The translations under genes and the position numbers were made by a program. From Rhizobium leguminosarum (GTDB lineage: Bacteria > Pseudomonadota > Alphaproteobacteria > Rhizobiales > Rhizobiaceae), in assembly GCF_004123835.1 (NCBI RefSeq), contig NZ_MZMU01000022.1:1-64000 (forward strand): a DNA stretch of 64,000 nt, in the 5' to 3' direction. Below, in pieces: positions 16,932 through 25,645 of this stretch (its first letter is position 1; the number at the start of each line of letters is the position of its first letter). Below the pieces are notes generated by a model. That model was not told the DNA's origin and did no database searches. It was given only the letters and a program-made list of their open reading frames with translations.

Positions 16932-18584
16932 TCACAAACCCAGCCCCACGGTTGCCGTTCGGTGAACGCCTTTAGGGACGAAGGCGAAGCGATCCGCCAG
17001 TCCCAGGAAATCGGCCGCCAGGTGAATGACGGAAAGCCACATTTCCGTTCCCTGCAAGCTCGGTTCAGCACCATCTGCAAACGGGAATCCCTCGCCATCC
17101 CGCCATCTATCCAGCGCCCTCGATATGAGCTTGCGGGCGATCGCTTCGCCATCGGCCCGCCTGTAGTCGGTCTGCCGGGCAATCAGCAGCAGAGGATGAA
17201 TCGTATCGAGCAGGTTGCACGCATTGTATTTTGCAGCAACGAAGCCCTTGTGGTTGCGATAGTTGAGATGAACCGTTTCGAGTGAGGCGTGCGGGTGGGG
17301 AAGTGCCACGCCGAACTGGGCGTAGGTGCCGCGCGTCAGGCGATAAAAGCCGTTCACCGGTTGAAGCCATCCTTCCGCCGTGGTCGGTTCACCCCACAGC
17401 CCCGAAACGCTGTTGGCATTCCGGCTTAGCCACTCGAAGAGCGCCTGCCGTGAATACCTGATACCGAAATACTTCGCATTGAAGTACATGGCGGTTCCGA
17501 TCGCATCGACCACGCTTCCGGCGTGCCATGCCCGGGTCGACCAGGGCAGGGCGCTCAGCCATTCATCCAGCTCCCCGGCGCCGAGCTCGACCGCATGGAC
17601 CGGTTGCCGTGGACTGGAGCCAAGCAGTTCAAGCGCATAGCCAACCGCAAGGACATTATAGAGTGCCTTTGGATCATCCCTCAGCGCTTTGCCATGCATG
17701 CGCGAATGCTCTTCCGGGAAAAGGCCGGTCTCTCGTTCCTGGAGACCTTGGAGACGCTCGACGGTCTCCGCCGCATCGAGATCGGGCGGCAGGTGGCCGA
17801 AGCCGGCAGCGATCTCGATTGCATCGCATAAATGCCGGATCGCCGGTCTGCTGATGCCGTCCGCTTCCAGCGATTCATAGGCCCCTTGCGTTTTCCAGCG
17901 TGCAAGGATGTCCGGCCACTGGTCTTTCGTTTTCTGACCCAGCCTGGCCAATTGATCTTCGATGTCGCCAGTGCCGGATCTTTTGGGCGCCGAGCCTCGG
18001 CTCCGCAGCACCCGGGCGGGCACGCCACCGGCAATCGCCATGGAGGGAATGTCCCCCGTGACCACAGCCCCGGCGGCGATCACCGCGCCATTTCCAATCG
18101 TGGCGCCATCCAGGATGACGCAATTGGCGCCGATCCAGACATCGTCACCGATCACGATGCCGATACTGACGACACCCTGGCGGTGTATGGGAATGGTCGG
18201 ATCGTCGAAGCCATGATTGAAGCCGACGATCGAGGCATGCGAAGCAATCCGCACCCCATTGCCGCACGTAACCTTGCCGGAAACACAGGAATAGGGATTG
18301 ATGGTGCAATCGTCGCCGAGAATCACATCGCCGCGAACGAGCGCGTGCCCGGCGATCCACGACCGCTCGCCCATCGTCAGGCGTTCGGTGAAGATTGCAG
18401 CATGCTCGGCGATGTAGGACGTCTCGGCCAGCTCCGCACCGCATGATCGCCTGAGTTCCGCCTTGCGGGCGAGGTGGGCCGGATGATGGAGGTCAGACGC
18501 AATGTGTTCCCAGGTCAGGTATTGAAGCCTGCGCGCTTCCCTCTCATCGCTCGCCGATGTTTGCTGGCTACTGACGTGATCCAT
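16932..18584 (-). CDS. Hexapeptide-repeat acyltransferase fused to a C-terminal all-alpha domain
   Basis: A 550-residue protein. Residues of about 45-195 are a left-handed beta-helix with hexapeptide repeats (IAEHAAI, VILGDDCTINPYSCV, VSIGIVIGDDVWIGANCVIL, GATIGNGAVIAAGAVVTGDI), as in maltose/galactoside O-acetyltransferases, including the FNHGFDD loop histidine. Residues of about 200-550 are helical and unrelated. The stretch GLWGEPTTAEGWLQPVNGFY and the regularly spaced helices suggest an alpha/alpha-toroid. I do not know a characterised protein with this fusion. ATG 18584 has AGGAG 6 bases upstream. It ends 11 bases from the convergent LysR gene and is monocistronic. Acyl transfer to a sugar or cell-surface acceptor is inferred; the toroid could bind the acceptor. 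Confidence 0.7.
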   Translation of the reverse strand: MDHVSSQQTSASDEREARRLQYLTWEHIASDLHHPAHLARKAELRRSCGAELAETSYIAEHAAIFTERLTMGERSWIAGHALVRGDVILGDDCTINPYSCVSGKVTCGNGVRIASHASIVGFNHGFDDPTIPIHRQGVVSIGIVIGDDVWIGANCVILDGATIGNGAVIAAGAVVTGDIPSMAIAGGVPARVLRSRGSAPKRSGTGDIEDQLARLGQKTKDQWPDILARWKTQGAYESLEADGISRPAIRHLCDAIEIAAGFGHLPPDLDAAETVERLQGLQERETGLFPEEHSRMHGKALRDDPKALYNVLAVGYALELLGSSPRQPVHAVELGAGELDEWLSALPWSTRAWHAGSVVDAIGTAMYFNAKYFGIRYSRQALFEWLSRNANSVSGLWGEPTTAEGWLQPVNGFYRLTRGTYAQFGVALPHPHASLETVHLNYRNHKGFVAAKYNACNLLDTIHPLLLIARQTDYRRADGEAIARKLISRALDRWRDGEGFPFADGAEPSLQGTEMWLSVIHLAADFLGLADRFAFVPKGVHRTATVGLGL

Positions 18585-18823
18585 CCTGCTCCTCATTCCC
18601 AGGTTCAACCGCCGAATATTCGCTTGATTCAGCGATCCGTTGCCTCGCTGCATCAGACGGTCTGATCCGTCCAAAAGCAAGACTTCTGGCAATGGCGGCA
18701 CAGTCCTCGTTGAAATGGCTCAATTGCTTTGATCAGCTCCGGCCTCCCGGCGACCGATGCGATCACAAGCGCCCGTAGGGATGGCCTCTTAGTGCTGAGC
18801 CATCTGGAAACCTTGAGGTCGAG

Positions 18824-20821
18824 TTATGCCGCCTTCAGAAGTTCAGCGCTAACCGGCATTCCCATGTGAAAGCCCTGGACGCGGTCGATGCGAAGATCCT
18901 TGAGAAGGGTAAATTGTGCTGCAGTTTCGACGCCTTCCACCAGGATCGTATTCCCTCGATTGCGGATAAGAGCAATCATGTCCTGAAGCATCATCAAACC
19001 GCGCGGGTTCGAGCAGTCGTGCAGGAAGGTTCTATCGACCTTGACCGTCTGAAACTCGATTGCCCTCAGCCAGGAGAGGCCCGCGAAGCCGCAGCCGAAG
19101 TCGTCAAGCCAGATTTCGACGCCGAGTGCCCGCAGATCGGCAATGCATTTAAGCACCTCCGACTGCATATCCATGTCCAGGCCCTCAGTGACTTCTAAGG
19201 CTAGTCGCGACCCGCAGACCCCGCACCGAGCAAGGATATCAGCGACACTGGCAGCAAAGCCGGTGGAACGCAGTTGTATCGGCGACACGTTGACGCTGAC
19301 GGTCGCCATGCGATCGGTCATCAGTATATCACGGCATGCCGTCTCGATCGCCCACCTGCCCAGTTCGAGGATAGCGCCACTTCGTTCAGCAACGGGGATG
19401 AATGTCTTCGGCGAAACCGCCGTACCGTCCGGCATCCTGAGGCGCATCAAAGCCTCGACAGCTCTTGCTTTCCCGTTCGTCACGTCGAAGATCGGTTGGT
19501 ACACGAGCGAGACAAGTTTGCGATCGATGGCGGCCGCCAGCAGCGGGACGAGTTTACCAGCATGGTCGTCGGGGCGAGGCAATAACGGATCAAAACTACG
19601 AATGCAGTTTCGGCCACTTGCTTTGGCATTGTAGAGAGCGAGGTCGGCTTCACGTACTATTCGTTCAACTTTCTCTCCAACTTTCTCGCGGGTTAAGGCG
19701 ACGCCGATGCTGACGGTTACGATCGACATATCATCTGGTCGCTCGTCGTGAGCAATCGCAAGAGACTCGACTTCCATTCTGATCTTCTCGGCGATAGTCA
19801 TCGCGACCCTGGGGAGGGCAGCCGGCATGACCACGATAAACTCCTCGCCACCATACCTGCCGATCATGCCATCGGACGACTCCACAACCGCCTTCAGCGC
19901 ATTGGCGATGACAGTCAGGCATCGGTCTCCTTCCTGATGTCCGTAGCGATCATTGAAGCATTTGAAAAAGTCGACGTCGATGAGGAACACGGAGAAGTCG
20001 CGGCGTTCGTCTTTCCAGGCGGCCCAGCATTCGTCGAGCCGCCGATCCAGCGCGCGTCTGTTGCCTATGCCTGTCAGGTAGTCAGTATGTGAAAGCTCGA
20101 GCAGTGACCGTCCGCGCTCGGACGCTTCCCAGTGCTGGTGGCGAGCCTCCGCCGCGTTCAACAACACGTTTCGACGCTCCACGTTCAATCGCCAATTGAC
20201 GAAAGACGTGAAGACAAAGCACGAAATGTAGAACAGCCCAAAGGCGAGCTTGTAGGTTTGGCTTGAAGGAAAAAATGCCTCGATCGTAATAAAAAATGCG
20301 CATAGAACGAGGCCCGAGGTGATCACCGAAAGCCGAAACGGGAAACTGAAAAAGAGGTTGGCGCCCATCATGAAGATGGCGCCGAATATCATGTAGTATG
20401 ACATGGCGATGACGTCGCGGGTGGCAATCGCCGGGTAAAGCCAGCCAACGTAGCCGACAAGCAGTGCCGAGGCGCATGTGATGTCAAGCCAGACGGTTTT
20501 CGCATTTGCCAGACGCAAGATTTCGAACGCCAGCAGAGCGATCGTTGCAATGACGAATCGCGCGGCGATCGTCACAGGGGCAACATCGGGGATCAGCCAT
20601 CGGTCGGGAAGTGCGAAGGCCACATAAACGGCGACCGCGATCCAAAGACCATGCCGTGAGCTCCGCCTTCGGACAGCATCATTTTCAGTTTTCAGAGAAT
20701 TGAGGGCATCGGCGAATGAAAAGCTGGCGGTTGATTCGTCACGCGGGACATTAGCGTAAGCCGCGATCATGCAAAAACATCGGCCTGACAACCATCTAAA
20801 GTATGTTGAAAAGTAAGCCAT
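18824..20821 (-). CDS. Membrane-bound GGDEF-EAL cyclic-di-GMP enzyme
   Basis: A 665-residue cyclic-di-GMP metabolism protein. The N terminus (about residues 55-210) has six hydrophobic segments. The GGDEF domain has an intact active site, RYGGEEF at about 322-328, but no RxxD inhibitory site before it. The EAL domain keeps VEALMRL, NVSPIQL, LALEVTE, LDDFGCGFAG, KVDRTF and VEGVET, the residues needed for metal-dependent phosphodiesterase activity. Both activities therefore look possible. ATG 20821 was chosen because GGAGGG lies 9 bases upstream; 20770 is a later alternative. It is a single gene divergent from a methyltransferase gene. Its sensory input is unknown. Confidence 0.9.
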   Translation of the reverse strand: MAYFSTYFRWLSGRCFCMIAAYANVPRDESTASFSFADALNSLKTENDAVRRRSSRHGLWIAVAVYVAFALPDRWLIPDVAPVTIAARFVIATIALLAFEILRLANAKTVWLDITCASALLVGYVGWLYPAIATRDVIAMSYYMIFGAIFMMGANLFFSFPFRLSVITSGLVLCAFFITIEAFFPSSQTYKLAFGLFYISCFVFTSFVNWRLNVERRNVLLNAAEARHQHWEASERGRSLLELSHTDYLTGIGNRRALDRRLDECWAAWKDERRDFSVFLIDVDFFKCFNDRYGHQEGDRCLTVIANALKAVVESSDGMIGRYGGEEFIVVMPAALPRVAMTIAEKIRMEVESLAIAHDERPDDMSIVTVSIGVALTREKVGEKVERIVREADLALYNAKASGRNCIRSFDPLLPRPDDHAGKLVPLLAAAIDRKLVSLVYQPIFDVTNGKARAVEALMRLRMPDGTAVSPKTFIPVAERSGAILELGRWAIETACRDILMTDRMATVSVNVSPIQLRSTGFAASVADILARCGVCGSRLALEVTEGLDMDMQSEVLKCIADLRALGVEIWLDDFGCGFAGLSWLRAIEFQTVKVDRTFLHDCSNPRGLMMLQDMIALIRNRGNTILVEGVETAAQFTLLKDLRIDRVQGFHMGMPVSAELLKAA

Positions 20822-21001
20822 ACTTCGGCGCCCTCCAAAATCGCGTTCGGCAACCTGCAACCGGTTTGTCTTATTGCTTAGCTTTGTTAGAGGGGCAGCA
20901 TCCGACCCGCAAGAGTAGAATTACCCTTATCCCGTGTAGATTCTAGTCGCATCCTATTTCGAGGTTGATTATGCTTAACGCTATGTCAAAGGGGTCTCGA
21001 A

Positions 21002-22039
21002 ATGGCACAAAACCTGGTCTTGGACGGTGAAAGTCTTGTTGCGCCCGGTGAAATTCGTCGGATAGCAAGAAGGGTTCCAGCCCCAGATCCCGGCCACCTG
21101 ATCGTTGCCAGAGCCGAGCTTGCCCTCAGCCTTGACGTGTCGATCCGTCAGTTCAAATCCGGCGTCGAGCCTGATGCGATCATCGAGCGTCTTACTGACG
21201 CCTTGCATCAGATACGGCGGCGCTTTCATCCGGAGGTGTGGGACGTCATCGTCCCGATCGCGCAATCCCATCCCGTTGCTCACTATCTCCATCAAGATCC
21301 ATTGACCCGCTGGTCGTTCGAAAAGCCGCGCGGCTATTCTGGCGACGCACGCCTTCTCGACTTCATCTACGGCAGACCTGAGATTGAGGACGATGTCGCA
21401 TCAGCGAGCGACTTGGGACGTTCGATCTACGCCTACACTCGGAATGCTTCGTCATCCGTCGCGGTAAGGGAGCGTCGAGACATTCTGGCGCGCCGCGTTG
21501 ACGAAATCGCTTCGGCCCGGCCTGGTTCCACCGAAGTCCTCGCGATTGCCGCCGGGCATCTTCGTGAGGGGCCGTTGTCGCACGCTCTGAGCGCCGGCGC
21601 GATCAGACGCTGGGTAGCTTTGGATCAAGACCCGATGAGCGTTGGAACCGTCGCCCGCGATTTCGCCGGCACGTCCGTCGAGGCGGTGAACGGGTCGGTC
21701 AAATCCCTGCTCGGTGGAAGGCATGCGCTGGGAATGTTCGATTTCGTTTATGCCGCGGGTCTCTATGACTATTTGCCGGACGCGGTAGCCGTAAGGCTGA
21801 CCAGAAAGTGCATCAGCATGCTGAAGCCGGGCGGTACATTCCTATTCGCCAACTTCTCCCCGGAAACGAACGTCGATGGCTATATGGAGACATTCATGAA
21901 CTGGGCGCTGCTGTTGCGATCAGAACGAGAGATGGGCTTGATCGCCAGTGAAAGCGTGACCGGGGCGGATGTGAAGGTGTCTGTTTGGCCCGGCTCAAAC
22001 CGCAGCATTGTCTACTGTGAAATTCAAAAACCGCAGTAG
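21002..22039 (+). CDS. Class I SAM-dependent methyltransferase-like protein
   Basis: A 345-residue cytoplasmic protein. The N-terminal third is helical and carries KPRGYSGDARLLDFIYGR, typical of a family that includes PhcB-type 3-hydroxy fatty acid methyl ester synthases. The C-terminal Rossmann domain has a degenerate SAM motif, VLAIAAGHLREG, followed by WVALDQDP, FDFVYAAGLYDYLPD and SMLKPGGTFLFANF. It starts at ATG 21002 and is divergent from the GGDEF-EAL gene, about 180 bases away. A strong hairpin follows. I infer methylation of a small molecule, possibly a signal, but substrate assignment is speculative. Confidence 0.72.
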   Translation: MAQNLVLDGESLVAPGEIRRIARRVPAPDPGHLIVARAELALSLDVSIRQFKSGVEPDAIIERLTDALHQIRRRFHPEVWDVIVPIAQSHPVAHYLHQDPLTRWSFEKPRGYSGDARLLDFIYGRPEIEDDVASASDLGRSIYAYTRNASSSVAVRERRDILARRVDEIASARPGSTEVLAIAAGHLREGPLSHALSAGAIRRWVALDQDPMSVGTVARDFAGTSVEAVNGSVKSLLGGRHALGMFDFVYAAGLYDYLPDAVAVRLTRKCISMLKPGGTFLFANFSPETNVDGYMETFMNWALLLRSEREMGLIASESVTGADVKVSVWPGSNRSIVYCEIQKPQ

Positions 22040-22119
22040 CCGCACGTTGGCTCGAAGGGCTTACCGTCAGCGTCTACTCGGCCACCAAGGTTTCGCTGCG
22101 CCAGGTTCCACTGGACAAC

Positions 22120-22141
22120 GGGGCGCAACACGCTGCGCCCC
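22120..22141 (+). terminator. Terminator-like hairpin after the methyltransferase gene
   Basis: GGGGCGCA at 22120-22127 pairs exactly with TGCGCCCC at 22134-22141 around a 6-base loop and is followed by TTGCTC. Nearly the same stem and tail recurs at 27829-27854. Confidence 0.6.
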
Positions 22142-22325
22142 TTGCTCATCGACGGTTACCGAAGGCTGTTCAGGCAGAGGCTCGAAGTGTCGTCGCCACC
22201 GTCCAAGGGCGTGGGAAGCTATCTCCTGAAGAGTTTGAAATAGGCTGCCGTTCAATCCGGTAGTCTTCGGGTAGTCCCTCAGTTCAATATCAGGGGTCGA
22301 CCCTATCAGAGGCTGCATTAAGGGG

Positions 22326-22345
22326 CGTGGCTGCTCTCCGCCACG
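22326..22345 (-). terminator. Weak hairpin after the NmrA-family gene
   Basis: CGTGGC (22326-22331) pairs with GCCACG (22340-22345), extendable with one mismatch. It lies 13 bases beyond the minus-strand stop at 22359, so it is a plausible terminator for that gene. The rest of the 320-base gap to the methyltransferase gene holds nothing I recognise. Confidence 0.4.
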
Positions 22346-22358
22346 GCCTTTCAGCTGT

Positions 22359-23216
22359 TTATCGGCCGGGGCTAATCAGGCGGCCCATTGCTGTGTCCAG
22401 TGTGGTCGTGCCCTTCACCGGCTCGCCCTCGAACCGGATCCAGCCTTCGTTGAAGCCATCGATCATGCGCATCCGCGGGAGGGGGTTTTGCATGCCCTGG
22501 TCGGTGAAAATCTGCTCCCAGGTATCGCGGGCGACCGGCTCCGCCCGGACGGGTCTGCCGAGGATGGACGAGAGGACAGCGGCGATTTCGTTGGGCGTGA
22601 CGCCCTCTGGCCCCATCAACTCGATGACCTGCTTGCCCACCCAGTCGTGCTGCAGCAGTTCTGCCGCCTTGGCTCCGACGTCGAAGACAGAAACCATCGG
22701 ATAGGGCTGATCGAGCGGCTGGAGGAAACTCGAGAGGACACATGTCTCGCGCGCCGGCGCGATATCCCAAGCCGTGTTCTCCATGAACCAGCCGGCACGC
22801 AGAAAGGCGATCGGCATTGGCAAAGCAGATAACTTCTGTTCAACGAGACCGAGCTGGCTCAAGAGGTTAGGTTCTTTGGCCTGCGCGCCGATGGTGGAGA
22901 GGCAAACGACCTTGGCAGGACGAGACGAAAGAAGCGCGGTCTTCGGGGCCGCAATGACAGCGCGCACTTCCGCAAAGCCGGGGGTCGGATCGAAGGTCGG
23001 CGGGATCAACAGAAAGACACCGTCGGCGCCGGCGAAAGCCTTGGTGAGCGCATCGGCGTCGGTCATCTCGGCCAAGGCCAGTTCCGCGCCTTTGTCCTTC
23101 CATTCCGCTGCTTTCTTCGCATTGCGCGCGACGGCGCGGAACGGCACCCCCTCCTCCAGCAGACGCGCGGCAACAATGCCTCCGACTTGGCCTGTAACGC
23201 CGGTGATCACAAACAT
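22359..23216 (-). CDS. NmrA-like NAD(P)-binding oxidoreductase
   Basis: A 285-residue atypical short-chain dehydrogenase. The N-terminal dinucleotide site is FVITGVTGQVGGIVAARLL (GxxGxxG), with AVARNAKK after strand two. The usual YxxxK dyad is not evident, as in NmrA/HSCARG proteins that sense NADP(H) or reduce quinones. I set the start at ATG 23216 because it places the Rossmann strand at the N terminus. The gene is divergent from a LysR regulator 129 bases away, which probably controls it. Confidence 0.87.
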   Translation of the reverse strand: MFVITGVTGQVGGIVAARLLEEGVPFRAVARNAKKAAEWKDKGAELALAEMTDADALTKAFAGADGVFLLIPPTFDPTPGFAEVRAVIAAPKTALLSSRPAKVVCLSTIGAQAKEPNLLSQLGLVEQKLSALPMPIAFLRAGWFMENTAWDIAPARETCVLSSFLQPLDQPYPMVSVFDVGAKAAELLQHDWVGKQVIELMGPEGVTPNEIAAVLSSILGRPVRAEPVARDTWEQIFTDQGMQNPLPRMRMIDGFNEGWIRFEGEPVKGTTTLDTAMGRLISPGR

Positions 23217-23345
23217 GGCTAGACTCCTTTGTTGCCTCCGCCGCCAGCAGGTTGGCGGTTTGTTATGCTGATCATGTCCTTCGGAAGCCTTTGACTGAAG
23301 CGCGCTTCTGTCACATGATTGGTGACTAAAAATCACGGATACGCG

Positions 23346-24242
23346 ATGTTTGACGGACGATTATTGAATGGCGTGAGCGTATTGGCCGCCGTTATCGAGA
23401 GCGGAAGCTTCGCGCGGGCAGCGGAGCTAATGGGATTATCGGCGTCAGGTGTCAGCCGCGCCATTTCCCGGCTGGAGGGGCGGATCGGTTTGCGGCTGCT
23501 CGACCGGACAACACGCACCATGCGGCTGACCGATGATGGCGCGCGGTTCTACGAACAGGTGGCCCCACTCTTGAGCGGCATCGAAGAGGCAGCGCAGACA
23601 GCTGTTGGCGCCAGACAGGCGGTGCGTGGCCGGTTGCGAGTCAATGTCGACCCATATTTCTCACGCCTTGTCCTCGGCCCGCGGCTCGGCGCCTTCCTCG
23701 ATCGTTACCCGGATATCCAGATCGAGATCATTATCCGCAACGAGATCGGCGATCTTGTTGCTGATGGCATGGACGTCGCGGTGCGCTTTGGCGAGCCCGC
23801 ACAGAGGTCGCTTATTTCGCGCCTGTTGATGCAGACGCGCGTGATCACGATTGCGGCTCCCGCTTATATCGAGCGGCATGGTCGGCCGGGCCGTCCACAG
23901 GATTTGAGCGAGCATACCTGTATCCAGTTCCAGGACCCGCTGACCGCCAGGCCTTTCGAATGGGAGCTTCGGCGGGGTGACGAAGTCGTCTCGATCGAGA
24001 CCCGCAGCCGCATTTTAGTCAATGATGCCGGCACGACCTTGGCGACCTGCCTTGCGGGGATCGGCATCGCGCAAGTCTTCTCACTCGGGATGGTGGATTA
24101 TCTGAACAATGGGCAGCTCGTGAACCTCTTTCCCGACTGGTCGGACGAGACATTCCCGCTCTACGCCTTCTATCCCTCGCGTCAGCATGTTCCGGCTAAG
24201 GTCAGGGCCTTTATCGATTTCTGCGCCGAGATCATCGAATAG
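23346..24242 (+). CDS. LysR-family transcriptional regulator
   Basis: A 298-residue LTTR of the PA0477/DsdC-like class common beside oxidoreductase genes. HTH: LAAVIESGSFARAAELMG, LSASGVSRAISRLE. Effector domain: RLRVNVDPYFSRLVLGPRL. ATG 23346 is preferred over an upstream GTG at 23319. Between it and the divergent NmrA-like gene lies GTGA-N7-TCAC (23322-23336), which fits a LysR T-N11-A type site and would allow autoregulation. Its likely target is the NmrA-like gene. Confidence 0.9.
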   Translation: MFDGRLLNGVSVLAAVIESGSFARAAELMGLSASGVSRAISRLEGRIGLRLLDRTTRTMRLTDDGARFYEQVAPLLSGIEEAAQTAVGARQAVRGRLRVNVDPYFSRLVLGPRLGAFLDRYPDIQIEIIIRNEIGDLVADGMDVAVRFGEPAQRSLISRLLMQTRVITIAAPAYIERHGRPGRPQDLSEHTCIQFQDPLTARPFEWELRRGDEVVSIETRSRILVNDAGTTLATCLAGIGIAQVFSLGMVDYLNNGQLVNLFPDWSDETFPLYAFYPSRQHVPAKVRAFIDFCAEIIE

Positions 24243-24387
24243 ACGGAGGCGCCCCGTCGAGCGCCTCTGCTGGCTTAAGCCGGCCGCGGCTTCTGGTTCT
24301 GATATTGGCCATTGCGGAAATTCGCCCTATTGGGTTCTTTCATGCTTGGGAGGAAGCGATTTCAGATTTCCGGGCATGGAACCGTTG

Positions 24388-24858
24388 TCAGATGCGTTCT
24401 ATGCGGACCGGATACTCGCCGCGCACCAGCAGCGGCTCGAAGCCATTGTCGAAGCGGCCGAGCCGGATCAGCCCGTCCCAGCGGTAATCCCCGTGGAACA
24501 GGGCCAGGTTACCCCACAGTTTGAAGTAACAAAGGTCGCCCGGCTGCTCGTTTCCGAAAGGACCGCTGCCTTCTTCTGTGAGTTTGCGTGGCAGATGGAC
24601 GATCTTCTCGTTCCTGCCGTAGTCCTCGATCGTCAGGTTCAGGGGCAGCATGGAAGCGAGATCGCGCGCCGTCGGATTGTCGGAGAGTGTTGCAGTCAGG
24701 GTTAGATTGTTGAAGCCTATCCTGATCCTGACGTCTGTCGCCTCGGGACTCGCCGGGCGATGCTCGTCTTGCCCTTGCGCCACGAGAGGCACAGCGGCGG
24801 CGGCCAAAGTTCCGCCCAGCACCGCGCGACGACTCATGAATTTGGATGTCATCGACAT
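24388..24858 (-). CDS. Tat-exported cyclophilin-like fold protein
   Basis: A 156-residue protein with a twin-arginine type signal (SRRAVLGGTLAAAAVPLVA), so export in folded form to the periplasm is likely. The mature part (FNNLTLTATLSDNPTARDLA, LPLNLTIEDYGRNEKI, PGDLCYFKLWGNLALFHGDY) matches the cyclophilin-like domain found in small bacterial proteins of unknown activity. The start at 24858 has GAGG about 7 bases upstream and is 14 bases from the SDR stop, so it ends an MFS-SDR-cyclophilin-like operon. Peptidyl-prolyl isomerase activity should not be assumed. Confidence 0.8.
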   Translation of the reverse strand: MSMTSKFMSRRAVLGGTLAAAAVPLVAQGQDEHRPASPEATDVRIRIGFNNLTLTATLSDNPTARDLASMLPLNLTIEDYGRNEKIVHLPRKLTEEGSGPFGNEQPGDLCYFKLWGNLALFHGDYRWDGLIRLGRFDNGFEPLLVRGEYPVRIERI

Positions 24859-24871
24859 AGCGCGCCTCGCG

Positions 24872-25618
24872 TCAGACAGGTTGAGCCGTGGGCCGGAACA
24901 GGATTTCGTTGATGTCGACATCGTCTGGCTCGTTTACCGCGAAGGCGACCGTTCGCGCGAAGGTGTCCGCGCTGATTGCGATTTTGCTGACGAACTCCTT
25001 GGTGCCTGCCTGGATGTCCTTTTCGCTGATGTGTTGGAGGAGTTCGGTGCTCACTGCGCCGGGTGAAATGATCGTGGTGCGGATGTTGTATGGTTTCACT
25101 TCCTTCCGCAGCCCCTCCGAAAGGGCGCGCACGGCAAATTTCGTGGCGCAATAGACGGCCGCACCAGGATCGACCACGTGGCCGTAGACGGAGGACACGT
25201 TGATGATGTGCCCCGATTTCTGCGCTTTCATGTGCGGAAGCGCTGCTGCGATGCCGTAGAGCACACCTTTGATGTTCACGTCGATCATGCGATCCCACTC
25301 GTCGACTTTGAGCCGTTCGAGCGGCGCAAGCGGCATCAGGCCGGCATTGTTCACCAACACGTCGATACGGCCGAAGGCGTCGACAGCCGTGTCGACGAGG
25401 TTTTTGACTTGATGTCGGTCCGTGACGTCGGTTTGGACTGCCTTGGCCTTATGGCCCTTGGCGGACAATTCCTCGGCCAGCGCAGCGATCCGGTCGGCTC
25501 TGCGCGCACCAAGAACCACCGAAGCGCCGCGCTGGGCCAGGCGGCGCGCCGTGGCTTCGCCAAGTCCGCTGCTTGCGCCGGTGATGACGACGACTTTGTT
25601 TTCGATTCCTTGAGACAT
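24872..25618 (-). CDS. Short-chain dehydrogenase/reductase
   Basis: A 248-residue classical SDR. The cofactor motif is VVITGASSGLGEATARRLA; the arginine in ARRAD favours NADP(H). NNAG is in LVNNAGLMPL, catalytic Ser is in INVSSVYG and the YxxxK dyad is YCATK. It reads AAVYCATKFAVRALSEGLRKE, as in the YdfG/clavulanate-type group. ATG follows AGGAG. It lies between an MFS transporter and a Tat-exported protein on one strand. Substrate unknown. Confidence 0.93.
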   Translation of the reverse strand: MSQGIENKVVVITGASSGLGEATARRLAQRGASVVLGARRADRIAALAEELSAKGHKAKAVQTDVTDRHQVKNLVDTAVDAFGRIDVLVNNAGLMPLAPLERLKVDEWDRMIDVNIKGVLYGIAAALPHMKAQKSGHIINVSSVYGHVVDPGAAVYCATKFAVRALSEGLRKEVKPYNIRTTIISPGAVSTELLQHISEKDIQAGTKEFVSKIAISADTFARTVAFAVNEPDDVDINEILFRPTAQPV

Positions 25619-25645
25619 GATGATCTCCTTTGAGCTTCGGAAGGT

